NCBI GenBank assembly: GCA_002412625.1
Contig: DHVK01000023.1
Coordinates: 174,471-217,558 of the forward strand
Reading direction: 5' to 3'
DNA length: 43,088 nt
Source of the DNA: Cloacimonetes bacterium UBA5210
GTDB lineage: Bacteria; Cloacimonadota; Cloacimonadia; Cloacimonadales; Cloacimonadaceae
The notes under the pieces are model-generated. The model worked only from the letters and a program-made list of their open reading frames with translations, did not search any database and was not told the origin of the DNA. The number at the start of each line of letters is the position of its first letter. The stretch's first letter is position 1. The position numbers and the translations under genes are program-made. This document shows, piece by piece, positions 1-9,506 of this stretch.

Positions 1-3000
1 CGTGTACCATGTCCAACCGCCGCGCCCGGTATGGGGAGCTACGGCATAGACGTCCGCGGCTGTTACATAGGGTTCCACTTTATATATGGCGGCATCCGCG
101 GCTGTTTTGGCGTGATTCACCGGATTGATGATGTCAAAGAGTTCCCAGGCACGCTTGCTATCCCCTTGTTTGGCAAAAGCCGAGCTTGCCCAGATTGCGG
201 CATGGGTGTATTGACCGCCATTCTCTCTCACGCCGGGTACGTAACCCTTGATGTAACCTGGATTGAGCGGAGATTTGTCGAAGGGGGGATCCAGCAGCTT
301 AACGATGCCGTCGCTTTTTCGAACCAGGTATTTGCCCAGTGAATCCATAGCCTGCAGCGATTTTTGCGCTTCACCGGCACCGGACAGGACAGACCAGCTC
401 TGTGCGATGGAATCAATGCGGCATTCGGAGTTTTCGGAAGAGCCCAGCGGAGTGCCGTCGTCGAAATATGCTCTTCTGAACCATTCGCCATCCCAACCAT
501 GCAGATTGAGGTTCAGTTTCAGCTTTGCCGATTCGCGCCGGCAGAGGTCATCAGTGGCATGATCCTCGCGCAGGAGGGCAATTTTGGCGAATTTCTGGAG
601 GATATCATACAGGAAAAAGCCCATCCAAACGCTTTCTCCCTTACCCTGGGCACCCACAAGGTTCATGCCATCGTTCCAATCCCCGGTACCCATCAGGGGC
701 AAGCCGTGAACGCCAAGCCTGAGCCCGTTTTGCACAGCCAGGAGGCAATGTTCATAGAGGCTTGCAGTATTCTCGGACTTTTGGGGTAGGTCATAATAGG
801 ATTCCTCGTCAGCATTGACCAATCTGCCATTGAGGAAGTGCAGATCTTCATCCAGGATCCCGGTATCTCCGGTGAGGTGGATATAGCGGCTAACAACATA
901 GGGCAGCCAGAGATAATCGTCTGAGCAGCGGGTTCTTACGCCACGCCCCGTGGGTGGATGCCACCAATGCTGAACATCGCCTTCGGGAAACTGGTGTTCG
1001 GCACAGAGGAGGATGTGTTGCCGCACGAGCTCGGGCCTGGCATGAATAAGCGCCATCACGTCCTGTAACTGATCCCGGAAGCCAAATGCTCCTCCGGATT
1101 GGTAGGTGGCGCTGCGTCCCCAAAGACGGCATGCCAGGGTTTGATAGAGCATCCAGCCATTGGTCAGCACATTCAGGGATTGATCCGGGGTGTCCACGTT
1201 GATGGTGCCCAGAGTATGCGTCCAATGCTGCCAGACCTTATCCAGGGCTTCACGCGAGGCAGGACCCCGGAAGCGTCTGAGCAATTCTCTGGCATCGGCG
1301 TCATTCAGCCCGACGCCCAGTTTGAAGACCAGTTCACGCTCCTCTCCCGGAGCGAGCTCTATGTTTGTTTGGATCGCGGCGCAGGGATCCAGGGCTGTGC
1401 CCGCCTTTCCGGATAATCTCTGGCGCTTCAGGGCGAGCGGATTGTTCAGTGAACCATTTCTACCCAGGAATTCAGCTCTGTTGCAGCTAATCGTGCGGGC
1501 AGTTTCATCGGTATCAAAGAAGGCACAGCGATCGGGGAACTCTTTGTTATATGGGTTTTTCGCAAACACTGCGCCGGATCCGTGGTCTATCTCGGTGACG
1601 ATGTGCATTGTGGTTTTGGGTTGCAAGTCCCCCAGGACCCACTCCACATAGCCGGTGACAGAAAGCTTGCGGGGGCGGTCGATCTCATTGTGCAGTTTCA
1701 GGCGGATGAACTTGATCGGAGCATCCAATGCTACATATACCCAAAGTTCAGACCGGATGCCATTCTCCAGATGCTCGAAGACGCTGTAGCCAAAGCCATG
1801 CCGGGTGGTATAGGGAGTATGCCCCATGCACGGTTGCGGAGTTGGAGACCAAACGACGCCGGTGTCTTCATCGCGCAGATAGAAAGCTTCTCCTCGGGAA
1901 TCACTCACGGGGTCGTTGCTCCAGGGGGTCAGCCGAAACTCATGCGCGTTCTCGCTCCAGGTGTAGGAAAGGCCACTTTCGGAGATCACCGTGCCAAAGC
2001 CGGGATTTGCCAGGACGTTGACCCAGGGTGCGGGAGTCTGCTGCCCAGGCGCAGTGATGATCACATACTCACGGCCATCCGGGGTAAAGCCGCCCAGGCC
2101 ATTGAAGAACAGCAAATCTGTCCGGGCTAAGGGAGCTGCGGGAATGGGGACGGACCTGATCGTCCGGGTCGGAGCCAAGAGCGGGATGTTCAGCTCCTGT
2201 TGTCTGCGGCCTCCGATTTGCTCTGCCAGAGAGCCATAACTGTCTTTGATAATGGCCCTGGCAACGGACTGGATCAGGATGCGGTCTTCTTCGGCAATCA
2301 GCTCCGCGGGCTTCACAAAAATCCCTCCGGGTTGGTTGGTCACATCAGATTCCAGCCCGGCTGAGATCAGCCCGATGATCTGATCATGTAAGAGCTGACG
2401 ATAGCCAGCGTGATCTTCGTTCCAGATAACCAGATCCACCGCCAGACCCTTCAGCCTCCAGTAGGCATGAGCCTGGACCATTTGGCGCACCAGGGAGATA
2501 TTGGCAGGGTCTTCTATCTGCAGCAAAACAATGGGCAAATCCCCGGAGATGGCGTAACCCCACAAGCCGGACTGTCCGCGGTGGTTCTTGATCAGCACGG
2601 CAGCATCCGCGCGCAGAGCCGCATTTGAATAGATGATGGAGCCGGCAAGCCTGCCATATAGCTGGGCATCTGCTTCGCTGACATCAAACTGGCGCAGGAA
2701 AACCTGGCTATGCGTCCAGGCCAGATTCGAGACCCGGTCTGCCAGATGCCGGTCCTGGTACTTGCCGATCAAGCTGAGGGCTGCCTCTCTGGTTTCACCG
2801 ACGCCGGTGACCATGTTGATCGTCACGGCTTCTTCCGGATCCAGAGTTATCCGGCACCGGATGGAGACGATGGGGTCAAGCACGGAGCCCTGGCTGTTAG
2901 ATAGGTCATTATTGGCAACGCCGGGGAGCAAAGCCAGCGCTTGCGGGTTGACTACGGTGTTTCCCCGGCCGATGAACTTCATGCGGTCTGTTTCGTATGA

Positions 3001-6000
3001 GACACCATGGACGGGGGTTCCATGTACCGCCATCAGATGCAGCATCCAGGGGTCTTTATCCTCCTGCGAGCGGGGTCTGCGGGTGCAAAGTATGGCTCTG
3101 GAATGGGGGATGATCTCGGTCTGAATATTCAGGTTACTAAAGGCCGGATGCAATGCGTCTGCCGCGGGGGAGGCGAGAGACACCTCTGCGTATGTGGTGA
3201 TCTCGATCGTCCTGCGGCTACGGGCCCGGTTCGTGATGCGCAGACGGCGTAATTCGATATCATCCTCCGGGGATACGGCTATTTCAGTGTAGTAATCATA
3301 GTCCAGAGCGCTTCCGCGAAACTCCGCTTTTCCCTCCGAGAAGATCGCCTCATAAAACTTGGAGTGCCGCAGCGTGGGCTGATGCGTGGCAGACCAGAAC
3401 TTCTTGCTTTCCATATCCCGGATGTAGCAGAATGTACCCCAGTTGTCGCAGGTGGGGTCTTCACGCCAACGGGTAACCGCGAGGTTTTTCCAGCGGGTGA
3501 AGCCAGCCCCGGCGTTGGTTACCATCACGTGATATGTGCCGTTCGAGAGCAGCTGCACTTCCGGATGAGGGGTATCCGGACTGTTAAAGACACGGATGGG
3601 CGTTTCTGTGGTGCCGGAAGCAAGATAGTTCTCGGAGAGCTTTGAGGTGCGGGCATAAAAGGCGGTGGCCTTTGGGATGCGCTCTTGCAGCAGAAGCAAG
3701 GTTGCCTGAAACAGGGCGTCGGATTCGAACCTCTTTTGCATGGGGCGGTCCAGGAGCAGATACGCCAGAGACAACAGACTCATGCCCTGGTGATGGGCCA
3801 TGAAAGACCGGATCACCACTTTGGATTCGCCACGCGGCAGGCGGGACGGGGTGTAGTCGATCGCCTCGTAAAAGCCATAGCGCGCTTCAAAGCCCTCTGC
3901 CGATAACCGTTCCAGATTCCGGCAAGCTTCTTCCGGAGCCACCATCAGCGCAAGGGCGGTGGCATAGGGAGCCACCACCAAATCCGCGGAAAGCCCTCTT
4001 TTCAGCCCCAAGCCGGGTACTCCGAAAGCCCGGTACTGATAATTGAGCTGCACATCAAAGGCATTGTATCCGCTTTCCGAGATGCCCCACGGAACAGATC
4101 TCCTTTTGCCGTGCTCAATCTGCCGGGCTACGGCAGCACTGTAGGTCTGGTCCAGAAGCGTGTCCGCGTATGTGGGCATTACCAGAAGGGGCATCAGGTA
4201 TTCAAACATAGACCCGCTCCAGGATAGCAGGATGGGCTCGCCGCCTGCCGTGGTGAGCAGCCTTCCCAATGCGAACCAGGTCTCTTGAGGCAGCTTGCCC
4301 TGGGCGATTGCCACAAAGCTGGAAAGCCTGGCTTCCGAGGCCAGAAGATCATAGAAGCTGGAGTCCATCAGGTGGTTGCCAACGTTGTAACCGATGGATA
4401 GCAGCCGACGCTTTTTGTCGTAGAGGAAGTCATACTCCATTTGGGATAGTGAGTGGCATTGAAGAGTCAGCACTTCAATCGCGGCAATCCTGCTTTTGGC
4501 GTGCTTAACTGCCGATTGAACCAGCTCCGCCAGCTCCGACAGCCGATACACATCTGTTTGAGCAGAAGCGGCGTTGATGCGCTGTTTCAGCACCGGCAGC
4601 AGTTCCGGCTCCAGTGCTATTGTCTCTCGGAGGGTCAGCACCTTGTTCAGTTCAGGAAACTCTGTCACAGCGGTTTTACCGGAAGCATATTCGATCCAGG
4701 GAGCAAGGAGCTTCAGCTCATCCAGAGCACCCTGACACTGTCCCAGAAACGCCTGTAACCACCAGTTCTGCAGATCTTCCGGAGCAGGAGCCTGCGGTTC
4801 ATGAGGCAGAGATACTGCCTGCGCCAGATCCCGGGTTTGTTCCAGAAAAGCCCATAAGCTTCCCAGGGTTTGGGGAGCGCTCTCAAGCGCTGCCTCCAGG
4901 TGCCGGTGAAGCAGATCAAGCTGCGCCTTTGCTTTCGCTTCCGGTTTTACCGCCGCCGCTTCCATGAGAACGATCAGGCTGTCATTCAGCCCCGCAATAT
5001 ACTGGGTGCCGATGATGCACTGATCAGTCAAGCCCCACAAGCCACTTTGGAGCGTGAGCAAGTGTCCCGCCAGGTTCCCGCTGTCCACAGACGATATGTA
5101 CAGAGGCGTAAGCGGGTTCAGGGTCTGTGTGTCATACCAATTGTAGAAGTGCCCGTGGTATCTCTCCAGCCCCATCATCGTACCCAGAGATCTCTTTGTC
5201 CGCTCGACAAGTTGTCCGGCGGTGATATAGCCAAAATCGAAGGCAGCCAAACCCGCCAATACTGCCAAACCCATATTGGTTGGTGAAGTTCGGTGCGCCA
5301 CCACTTCTACCGGATGCTCCTGGAAGTTATCCGGCGGAAGCCAGTTATCCCCCTCGCAGATAAAGGTTTCAAAGAATGCCCAGGTCTTGCGGGAGATTTT
5401 CCTCAGATAGAGAAGCTGAGTGGGGCTCAGCTTTGCTTCGCGCTTGATCAGGGGACGACTGATCCACCAGGAGATCAGCGGTGAAGCAAACCATACACCC
5501 AGGATCGGAGCTGCCCAGAAAAGGCTGTCCGGGTTAGTGAAAGCAAGAATGAATACAATCGCGATCACGGCGAAGGGAGCAGACCACATCACCCGGTAGC
5601 TGGCTTTGATGCCGCTGCCGCTATCTTGTCTTTGTTCTCCGGAAGGATTCCATTCCAGCAGGTGTCGATGCGAGAACAGCATTCTCCAGGTTGTGCGGAA
5701 GACTGCCTCCAGGCTGAAGAATGCCTCATAGGGCAGACAGGCGATGTTGAAACCCACTTCCGCCAGCTTTCTTTTGGCTGTCTTACGCTCTGCCGCCCAG
5801 TGTTCTTTGATCGTGATCTCCGCCGGTTTGCGGAGCAGATTCAAGAGCGATGAAGCAAGAGCCGGGAACAGCAAAATCCCCGGTATCAGCAGGCTCCAGA
5901 ACCGGGCATCGGGAAACACAATCCAGCCCAGCACCAGCATCAGCACCATCGCCGCGGCAGTCAGGCTGCGCCGCAGGTTATCCAAGATCTTCCAGCGGGA

Positions 6001-8451
6001 AAGCAGGGTGAGGGGATTCTTCTGTGGCTGATTATCTTTGCCGGGAACGCGCGGCAAGATCCACCGGGCGATCTGCCAGTCTCCCCGGATCCAGCGGTAG
6101 CGCCGGTTGACATCCGCGCTGTAAGTGGAGGGAAACTCCTCGTAAAGCTGCACGTCAGAGAGCAAGCCGGCGCGGGCATAGCAGCCTTCCAGCAGGTCGT
6201 GGCTCAGGATCCGGTTTTCCGGGAACCGGTTGCCAAGGGCTTGTTCAAAAGCGTCCACATCATATATGCCTTTGCCGATGAACGAGCCTTCCGCGAAGAG
6301 ATCCTGATAGACATCGGAAACAGTTCGGGTATAGGGGTCAATGCCCGGTTCTCCGGCCCCCAGTTTCGCGTATAAGGACCGATTTGCCCCGGGCAGGCTC
6401 ACTGCCACTCTGGGCTGCAAGATGCCGTAGCCGGCGGTAACGCGCTGTTTCTTCTCGTGATAATAGGGTCGGTTCAGAGGATGCGCCATGGTCCCGATCA
6501 TGTGTCGGGCAGAATCTCGGACCAGCTGGGTATCTGTATCCAGGGTGATGATATATTTCACCCCGGTCAGGGCTGCGGTATCCCCCACAATCAGTGAAAA
6601 ACTGTCCGCCGCATTACCACGCAGAAAGCCATTCAAGGCAGCCAGTTTACCGCGTTTGCGCTCATAGCCCATCCAGGTCTTTTCTTTGGGATTATACAGC
6701 CGCGGGCGATGAAAGAGAAAGAACTTATCGCCACTCTGGCTACCGTATTTCTGGTTTAGCTCAGCAATGCCTTGAGCCGCCAGCGTCAAGAGGGGCTCGT
6801 CTTGCTCCAGAGTAGCTTGCGCGGCATCACGATAATCCGTCAGCAAGCTGAAACAGATGTTATCGTCCTGATTTGCCAGGAAACGTACTTCCAAAGCCTT
6901 GACCAAGTCCTCAATCCCCCCCTTACTGCTGAGCATGGTGGGGATCACCACCAGAGTCCGAGTTTCCACCGGGATGCCCAGGGAATAGTCCATCCGGGGC
7001 AGCAATTTTGCGGAAGAAAACAGGGTCACTACCCAATTTACCAGCGCAATCGCCAGATTGATGGCAATGAACACCGTCAGCAAACCCAAAAGGCCCAGGA
7101 TCCAGCCCTGCAGCCCATCCGTGAACGCTTTCAAGACGATTGCTCCGCTGAGTAGAATTGTCAGCACAAAGATCGTTCCCAGATATGAGAGCAGGGGGAA
7201 CTTCTTGCTGAGTTTTGCCGGGTATTCAGTTACCGACAGGCGTACATGGGCAAGCCGTTCAAGCCGCTGCAAGCCGCGGTCCACCAAGTAGTAACCCACA
7301 TGAGCTGTCCGATCGTCACCATTTGGCAGGACGACCGCTTCCCGTGCCAATTGGACGGCAAACTCTGCCACTTCCTGTTCGGAATGGTGGCTCGATCTGG
7401 CAATCCTCTCGATCACATGACGATAGCTGTCACGCGTGGCAAAATCCATTCTACAATATGCTTGGGCCGGGTCCTCGCTCAGGATGTCCTCGACTACGCT
7501 CATCTTTTCCACAAAAGTGCGCCAGTCCATCGCGCCCAGGAAGCGCAAGCTGCCAATGCTATTACTGATCGATATTTGATCCGCTGCCAATTGCTGATTT
7601 TCGGAGCGCACCAGCTGCTCAATTGTTTGTCCGGTTTCCGAAAGTCTTTGCTCGATCCAGGAAAGAGGCAGGTTCAAAGCCGGGATCTGCCGCTGCAGGC
7701 GATGCGCGAGTTCGGCCACAAAGGAGCTGACCATGGGAGGATCCGAACGCGCCATATCCGCTATTTCCAGAATCAGGCTGGTGGGGTCATTGACCGAGAT
7801 TTCCATCATCCGGTCTGCCCAATGCTCTGCCTTCTTGCGGAAAGCTCTGCCGGCAGCAATCCGTGATGCCACCCGGCGGAGATTTTCCATCAGCGCCAGC
7901 CGCAGCATGATCGGGATTGCCCAAAGCTCTCCGAGACTAAGGGTTGTTTGGGATTGATACGCGCTCACAAAGATACTGAGGTTCTCGGGGTCAACCCTGC
8001 CATCTCCGTGTGAAACGATCTCCAATGCGATGTCATACACCCGCGGATAACCGCTGGCTAGGTTGGGCAGCTCGCGGCTATAACTCTTTGGGAAGTGCCG
8101 TTTTGCCGTGCGGATTTGTTCTTCAATCAGGTAAAAATTATCCAGCAACCATTCCCCTGCCGGGCTGATCGAGCCATCGGATTTCACGTCTTTGGTCAGT
8201 TCTTCGTGAACCTCCAGGAGCAGGTTTTCATTTTCTGCCAAGCGCGACAACAGGTTGAGCCTGGATCGTCCCATGTTCAGCGTGTGCTGTCCGGCCAGAT
8301 ACTTACCATGGGCGCGCACCTGTTCGGCGCTGAATAGTTCGGCGCGTAACGGCATAATATCCGCGGTTTCATTCTCGGGAGGATTTACTTTACGGCGCTG
8401 GGCCCATAAACGAAAACGCTCTCCCGGAATGATTTTTGTGCTCTTGCCCAT
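1..8451 (-). CDS. ndvB: Cyclic beta-1,2-glucan synthase-like protein (GT84 + GH94), 3' end cut by window
   Basis: The reading frame is open from an ATG at 8451, with GGAG 8 nt upstream, to base 1: 2817 codons without a stop. It is the NdvB/ChvB type of inner-membrane enzyme that polymerises glucose from UDP-glucose and trims the chain by phosphorolysis. Seen in the protein: a membrane cluster near residues 419-477; a glycosyltransferase core with LDTDTQ (Asp638, Asp640) and RRYRWIRGDWQ (Trp787); further hydrophobic blocks near 827-870 and 954-995; a glycoamylase-like middle; and a C-terminal GH94 part with GTGDWNDGMN (Asp2594 in the DWND motif that holds the general acid of that family). The last visible residues, TGRGGWTWY, are a conserved motif near the end of GH94, so probably fewer than about 100 residues are missing. 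It is divergent from the response-regulator operon. The family is certain; that the product is a cyclic beta-1,2-glucan is inference. Confidence 0.9.
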   Translation of the reverse strand, partial: MGKSTKIIPGERFRLWAQRRKVNPPENETADIMPLRAELFSAEQVRAHGKYLAGQHTLNMGRSRLNLLSRLAENENLLLEVHEELTKDVKSDGSISPAGEWLLDNFYLIEEQIRTAKRHFPKSYSRELPNLASGYPRVYDIALEIVSHGDGRVDPENLSIFVSAYQSQTTLSLGELWAIPIMLRLALMENLRRVASRIAAGRAFRKKAEHWADRMMEISVNDPTSLILEIADMARSDPPMVSSFVAELAHRLQRQIPALNLPLSWIEQRLSETGQTIEQLVRSENQQLAADQISISNSIGSLRFLGAMDWRTFVEKMSVVEDILSEDPAQAYCRMDFATRDSYRHVIERIARSSHHSEQEVAEFAVQLAREAVVLPNGDDRTAHVGYYLVDRGLQRLERLAHVRLSVTEYPAKLSKKFPLLSYLGTIFVLTILLSGAIVLKAFTDGLQGWILGLLGLLTVFIAINLAIALVNWVVTLFSSAKLLPRMDYSLGIPVETRTLVVIPTMLSSKGGIEDLVKALEVRFLANQDDNICFSLLTDYRDAAQATLEQDEPLLTLAAQGIAELNQKYGSQSGDKFFLFHRPRLYNPKEKTWMGYERKRGKLAALNGFLRGNAADSFSLIVGDTAALTGVKYIITLDTDTQLVRDSARHMIGTMAHPLNRPYYHEKKQRVTAGYGILQPRVAVSLPGANRSLYAKLGAGEPGIDPYTRTVSDVYQDLFAEGSFIGKGIYDVDAFEQALGNRFPENRILSHDLLEGCYARAGLLSDVQLYEEFPSTYSADVNRRYRWIRGDWQIARWILPRVPGKDNQPQKNPLTLLSRWKILDNLRRSLTAAAMVLMLVLGWIVFPDARFWSLLIPGILLFPALASSLLNLLRKPAEITIKEHWAAERKTAKRKLAEVGFNIACLPYEAFFSLEAVFRTTWRMLFSHRHLLEWNPSGEQRQDSGSGIKASYRVMWSAPFAVIAIVFILAFTNPDSLFWAAPILGVWFASPLISWWISRPLIKREAKLSPTQLLYLRKISRKTWAFFETFICEGDNWLPPDNFQEHPVEVVAHRTSPTNMGLAVLAGLAAFDFGYITAGQLVERTKRSLGTMMGLERYHGHFYNWYDTQTLNPLTPLYISSVDSGNLAGHLLTLQSGLWGLTDQCIIGTQYIAGLNDSLIVLMEAAAVKPEAKAKAQLDLLHRHLEAALESAPQTLGSLWAFLEQTRDLAQAVSLPHEPQAPAPEDLQNWWLQAFLGQCQGALDELKLLAPWIEYASGKTAVTEFPELNKVLTLRETIALEPELLPVLKQRINAASAQTDVYRLSELAELVQSAVKHAKSRIAAIEVLTLQCHSLSQMEYDFLYDKKRRLLSIGYNVGNHLMDSSFYDLLASEARLSSFVAIAQGKLPQETWFALGRLLTTAGGEPILLSWSGSMFEYLMPLLVMPTYADTLLDQTYSAAVARQIEHGKRRSVPWGISESGYNAFDVQLNYQYRAFGVPGLGLKRGLSADLVVAPYATALALMVAPEEACRNLERLSAEGFEARYGFYEAIDYTPSRLPRGESKVVIRSFMAHHQGMSLLSLAYLLLDRPMQKRFESDALFQATLLLLQERIPKATAFYARTSKLSENYLASGTTETPIRVFNSPDTPHPEVQLLSNGTYHVMVTNAGAGFTRWKNLAVTRWREDPTCDNWGTFCYIRDMESKKFWSATHQPTLRHSKFYEAIFSEGKAEFRGSALDYDYYTEIAVSPEDDIELRRLRITNRARSRRTIEITTYAEVSLASPAADALHPAFSNLNIQTEIIPHSRAILCTRRPRSQEDKDPWMLHLMAVHGTPVHGVSYETDRMKFIGRGNTVVNPQALALLPGVANNDLSNSQGSVLDPIVSIRCRITLDPEEAVTINMVTGVGETREAALSLIGKYQDRHLADRVSNLAWTHSQVFLRQFDVSEADAQLYGRLAGSIIYSNAALRADAAVLIKNHRGQSGLWGYAISGDLPIVLLQIEDPANISLVRQMVQAHAYWRLKGLAVDLVIWNEDHAGYRQLLHDQIIGLISAGLESDVTNQPGGIFVKPAELIAEEDRILIQSVARAIIKDSYGSLAEQIGGRRQQELNIPLLAPTRTIRSVPIPAAPLARTDLLFFNGLGGFTPDGREYVIITAPGQQTPAPWVNVLANPGFGTVISESGLSYTWSENAHEFRLTPWSNDPVSDSRGEAFYLRDEDTGVVWSPTPQPCMGHTPYTTRHGFGYSVFEHLENGIRSELWVYVALDAPIKFIRLKLHNEIDRPRKLSVTGYVEWVLGDLQPKTTMHIVTEIDHGSGAVFAKNPYNKEFPDRCAFFDTDETARTISCNRAEFLGRNGSLNNPLALKRQRLSGKAGTALDPCAAIQTNIELAPGEERELVFKLGVGLNDADARELLRRFRGPASREALDKVWQHWTHTLGTINVDTPDQSLNVLTNGWMLYQTLACRLWGRSATYQSGGAFGFRDQLQDVMALIHARPELVRQHILLCAEHQFPEGDVQHWWHPPTGRGVRTRCSDDYLWLPYVVSRYIHLTGDTGILDEDLHFLNGRLVNADEESYYDLPQKSENTASLYEHCLLAVQNGLRLGVHGLPLMGTGDWNDGMNLVGAQGKGESVWMGFFLYDILQKFAKIALLREDHATDDLCRRESAKLKLNLNLHGWDGEWFRRAYFDDGTPLGSSENSECRIDSIAQSWSVLSGAGEAQKSLQAMDSLGKYLVRKSDGIVKLLDPPFDKSPLNPGYIKGYVPGVRENGGQYTHAAIWASSAFAKQGDSKRAWELFDIINPVNHAKTAADAAIYKVEPYVTAADVYAVAPHTGRGGWTWYT

Positions 8452-8819
8452 AGTTAGTACTCCTTCAGACGGGAAGCAAAATTGTCATACTGATAATGTA
8501 ACCCTAAACATTGATTTAAGCCATATCTATATACTTTTCCGAGGATTTACGGCCGCGCTGCGGAGCCTTGGGAATCCCCTTGCTCACATCATCCTCGTTC
8601 CCCGCGTCTGGCTCAGATTATCAAACCGGGATCAAGCTGATTTCAAGCTGTTATTCTCCCATGCCCACCCGAAAATCACAGCTTAACACCAGCTCAAGCC
8701 CGGCTTCACAAATCAGGCAAAAAAGCGGGAAAGGCTATGTTAAGAAGAATTAACCAAAAAAACCTTGCCTGAAACTGCCTCCCGGGATGTTTTGGAAAAA
8801 AACAAGATAAGGACAGAAG
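8452..8819. other. Intergenic region between glucan synthase and phosphate regulator genes
   Basis: This 368-bp divergent spacer must hold promoters for both flanking genes. I could not assign convincing -35/-10 pairs on either strand and saw no 11-bp-spaced Pho-box series like the one ahead of the porin. Its main visible structure is the palindromic repeat listed separately at 8624-8707. The last 10 bases before the regulator start (AAGGACAGAAG) act as its ribosome binding site. Confidence 0.6.
8624..8707. repeat. Dispersed palindromic repeat, copy A
   Basis: The left arm contains CAAGCTGATTTCAAGCTG followed by TTATT. The right arm, read on the other strand, gives GAGCTGGTGTTAAGCTGTGA, so the two arms pair with several mismatches around a short central segment. 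The outer ends also pair (CCGGGATCAAG against CTCAAGCCCGG). The same AGCTGAT-n-AAGCTGTTATT arm recurs at 16961-17028 and 25252-25322. No coding frame is involved. Confidence 0.75.
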
Positions 8820-9506
8820 ATGCAAAAAATGATCTACATCGTTGAAGACGAACCGGATATAGCCGAATTGGTGGCAATCAAGCTGCAAAGCGCGGGATTT
8901 GACACCCGCATCTTCAGCCGGGGCCGCCCGATGCTGGACGCGCTGGAAAGTGCTCCCTGCGATCTGTTGGTGCTGGATCTGATGCTGCCTGATATGGATG
9001 GCATCCAAATCTGCACGAAGATCAGAGAAGGTGAACACAACAAAGGCTTGCCCATCATCATGCTGACCGCCAGGGTGGATGTTGCAGACCGAATCAAGGG
9101 GCTGGAAACCGGCGCGGACGACTATCTGAGTAAACCCTTTGAGGGCAAGGAACTGGTCGCCCGCGTCAATGCCGTCTTGCGCCGCAGTGATAGCTCCGCG
9201 CAGACCAAGGACATCTTCATTCCCCCTGCCCTGAAACTGGATATGAACCGCTATGAGGCCATCATCGGGGAAGAGCGGCTTGACCTCACGCTGACCGAAT
9301 TTCGCATCCTCAAGCTCCTGGCCTCCAAGCCGGACCGGGTGTGGTCTCGCTCCGCGATTCTGGACCATCTTTGGGGCAACGATAAGATCGTGATCGAGCG
9401 CAGCGTGGATGTTCACATCAAAAACCTGCGTGAAAAACTGGGGGATTATAGCGGCCACATCCAAAATGTGCGTGGTGTGGGCTATTGTTTCAGCATGGAG
9501 AAGTAG
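8820..9506 (+). CDS. phoB: PhoB/OmpR-family response regulator
   Basis: A 228-residue winged-helix response regulator. The receiver domain (about 1-120) shows the acidic pocket EDE (residues 9-11), the phospho-acceptor Asp53 in LVLDLMLPD, Thr83 and Lys105 in the SKPF motif. The C-terminal half (about 130-228) is a Trans_Reg_C DNA-binding domain with the family pattern LTEFRILKLL and the ending VRGVGYCF. It abuts the histidine kinase (the stop codon is directly followed by the kinase start) and lies next to the phosphate-uptake operon, so control of that regulon is the obvious role. The symbol rests on this context; sequence alone only says OmpR/PhoB family. Confidence 0.88.
   Translation: MQKMIYIVEDEPDIAELVAIKLQSAGFDTRIFSRGRPMLDALESAPCDLLVLDLMLPDMDGIQICTKIREGEHNKGLPIIMLTARVDVADRIKGLETGADDYLSKPFEGKELVARVNAVLRRSDSSAQTKDIFIPPALKLDMNRYEAIIGEERLDLTLTEFRILKLLASKPDRVWSRSAILDHLWGNDKIVIERSVDVHIKNLREKLGDYSGHIQNVRGVGYCFSMEK

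Noticed and set aside
31..8337. Many short plus-strand frames across the left 8.4 kb
   Set aside because: All lie opposite one uninterrupted 2817-codon frame on the minus strand with GT84 and GH94 motifs.
8452..8819. A Pho box in the divergent glucan synthase/phoB spacer
   Set aside because: TTAAGA and TTAACC near 8739-8755 are 10 rather than 11 bp apart and there is no third box or -10 in register.
8706..9464. 252-residue minus-strand frame over the response regulator
   Set aside because: Antisense shadow of an unmistakable PhoB-family gene.
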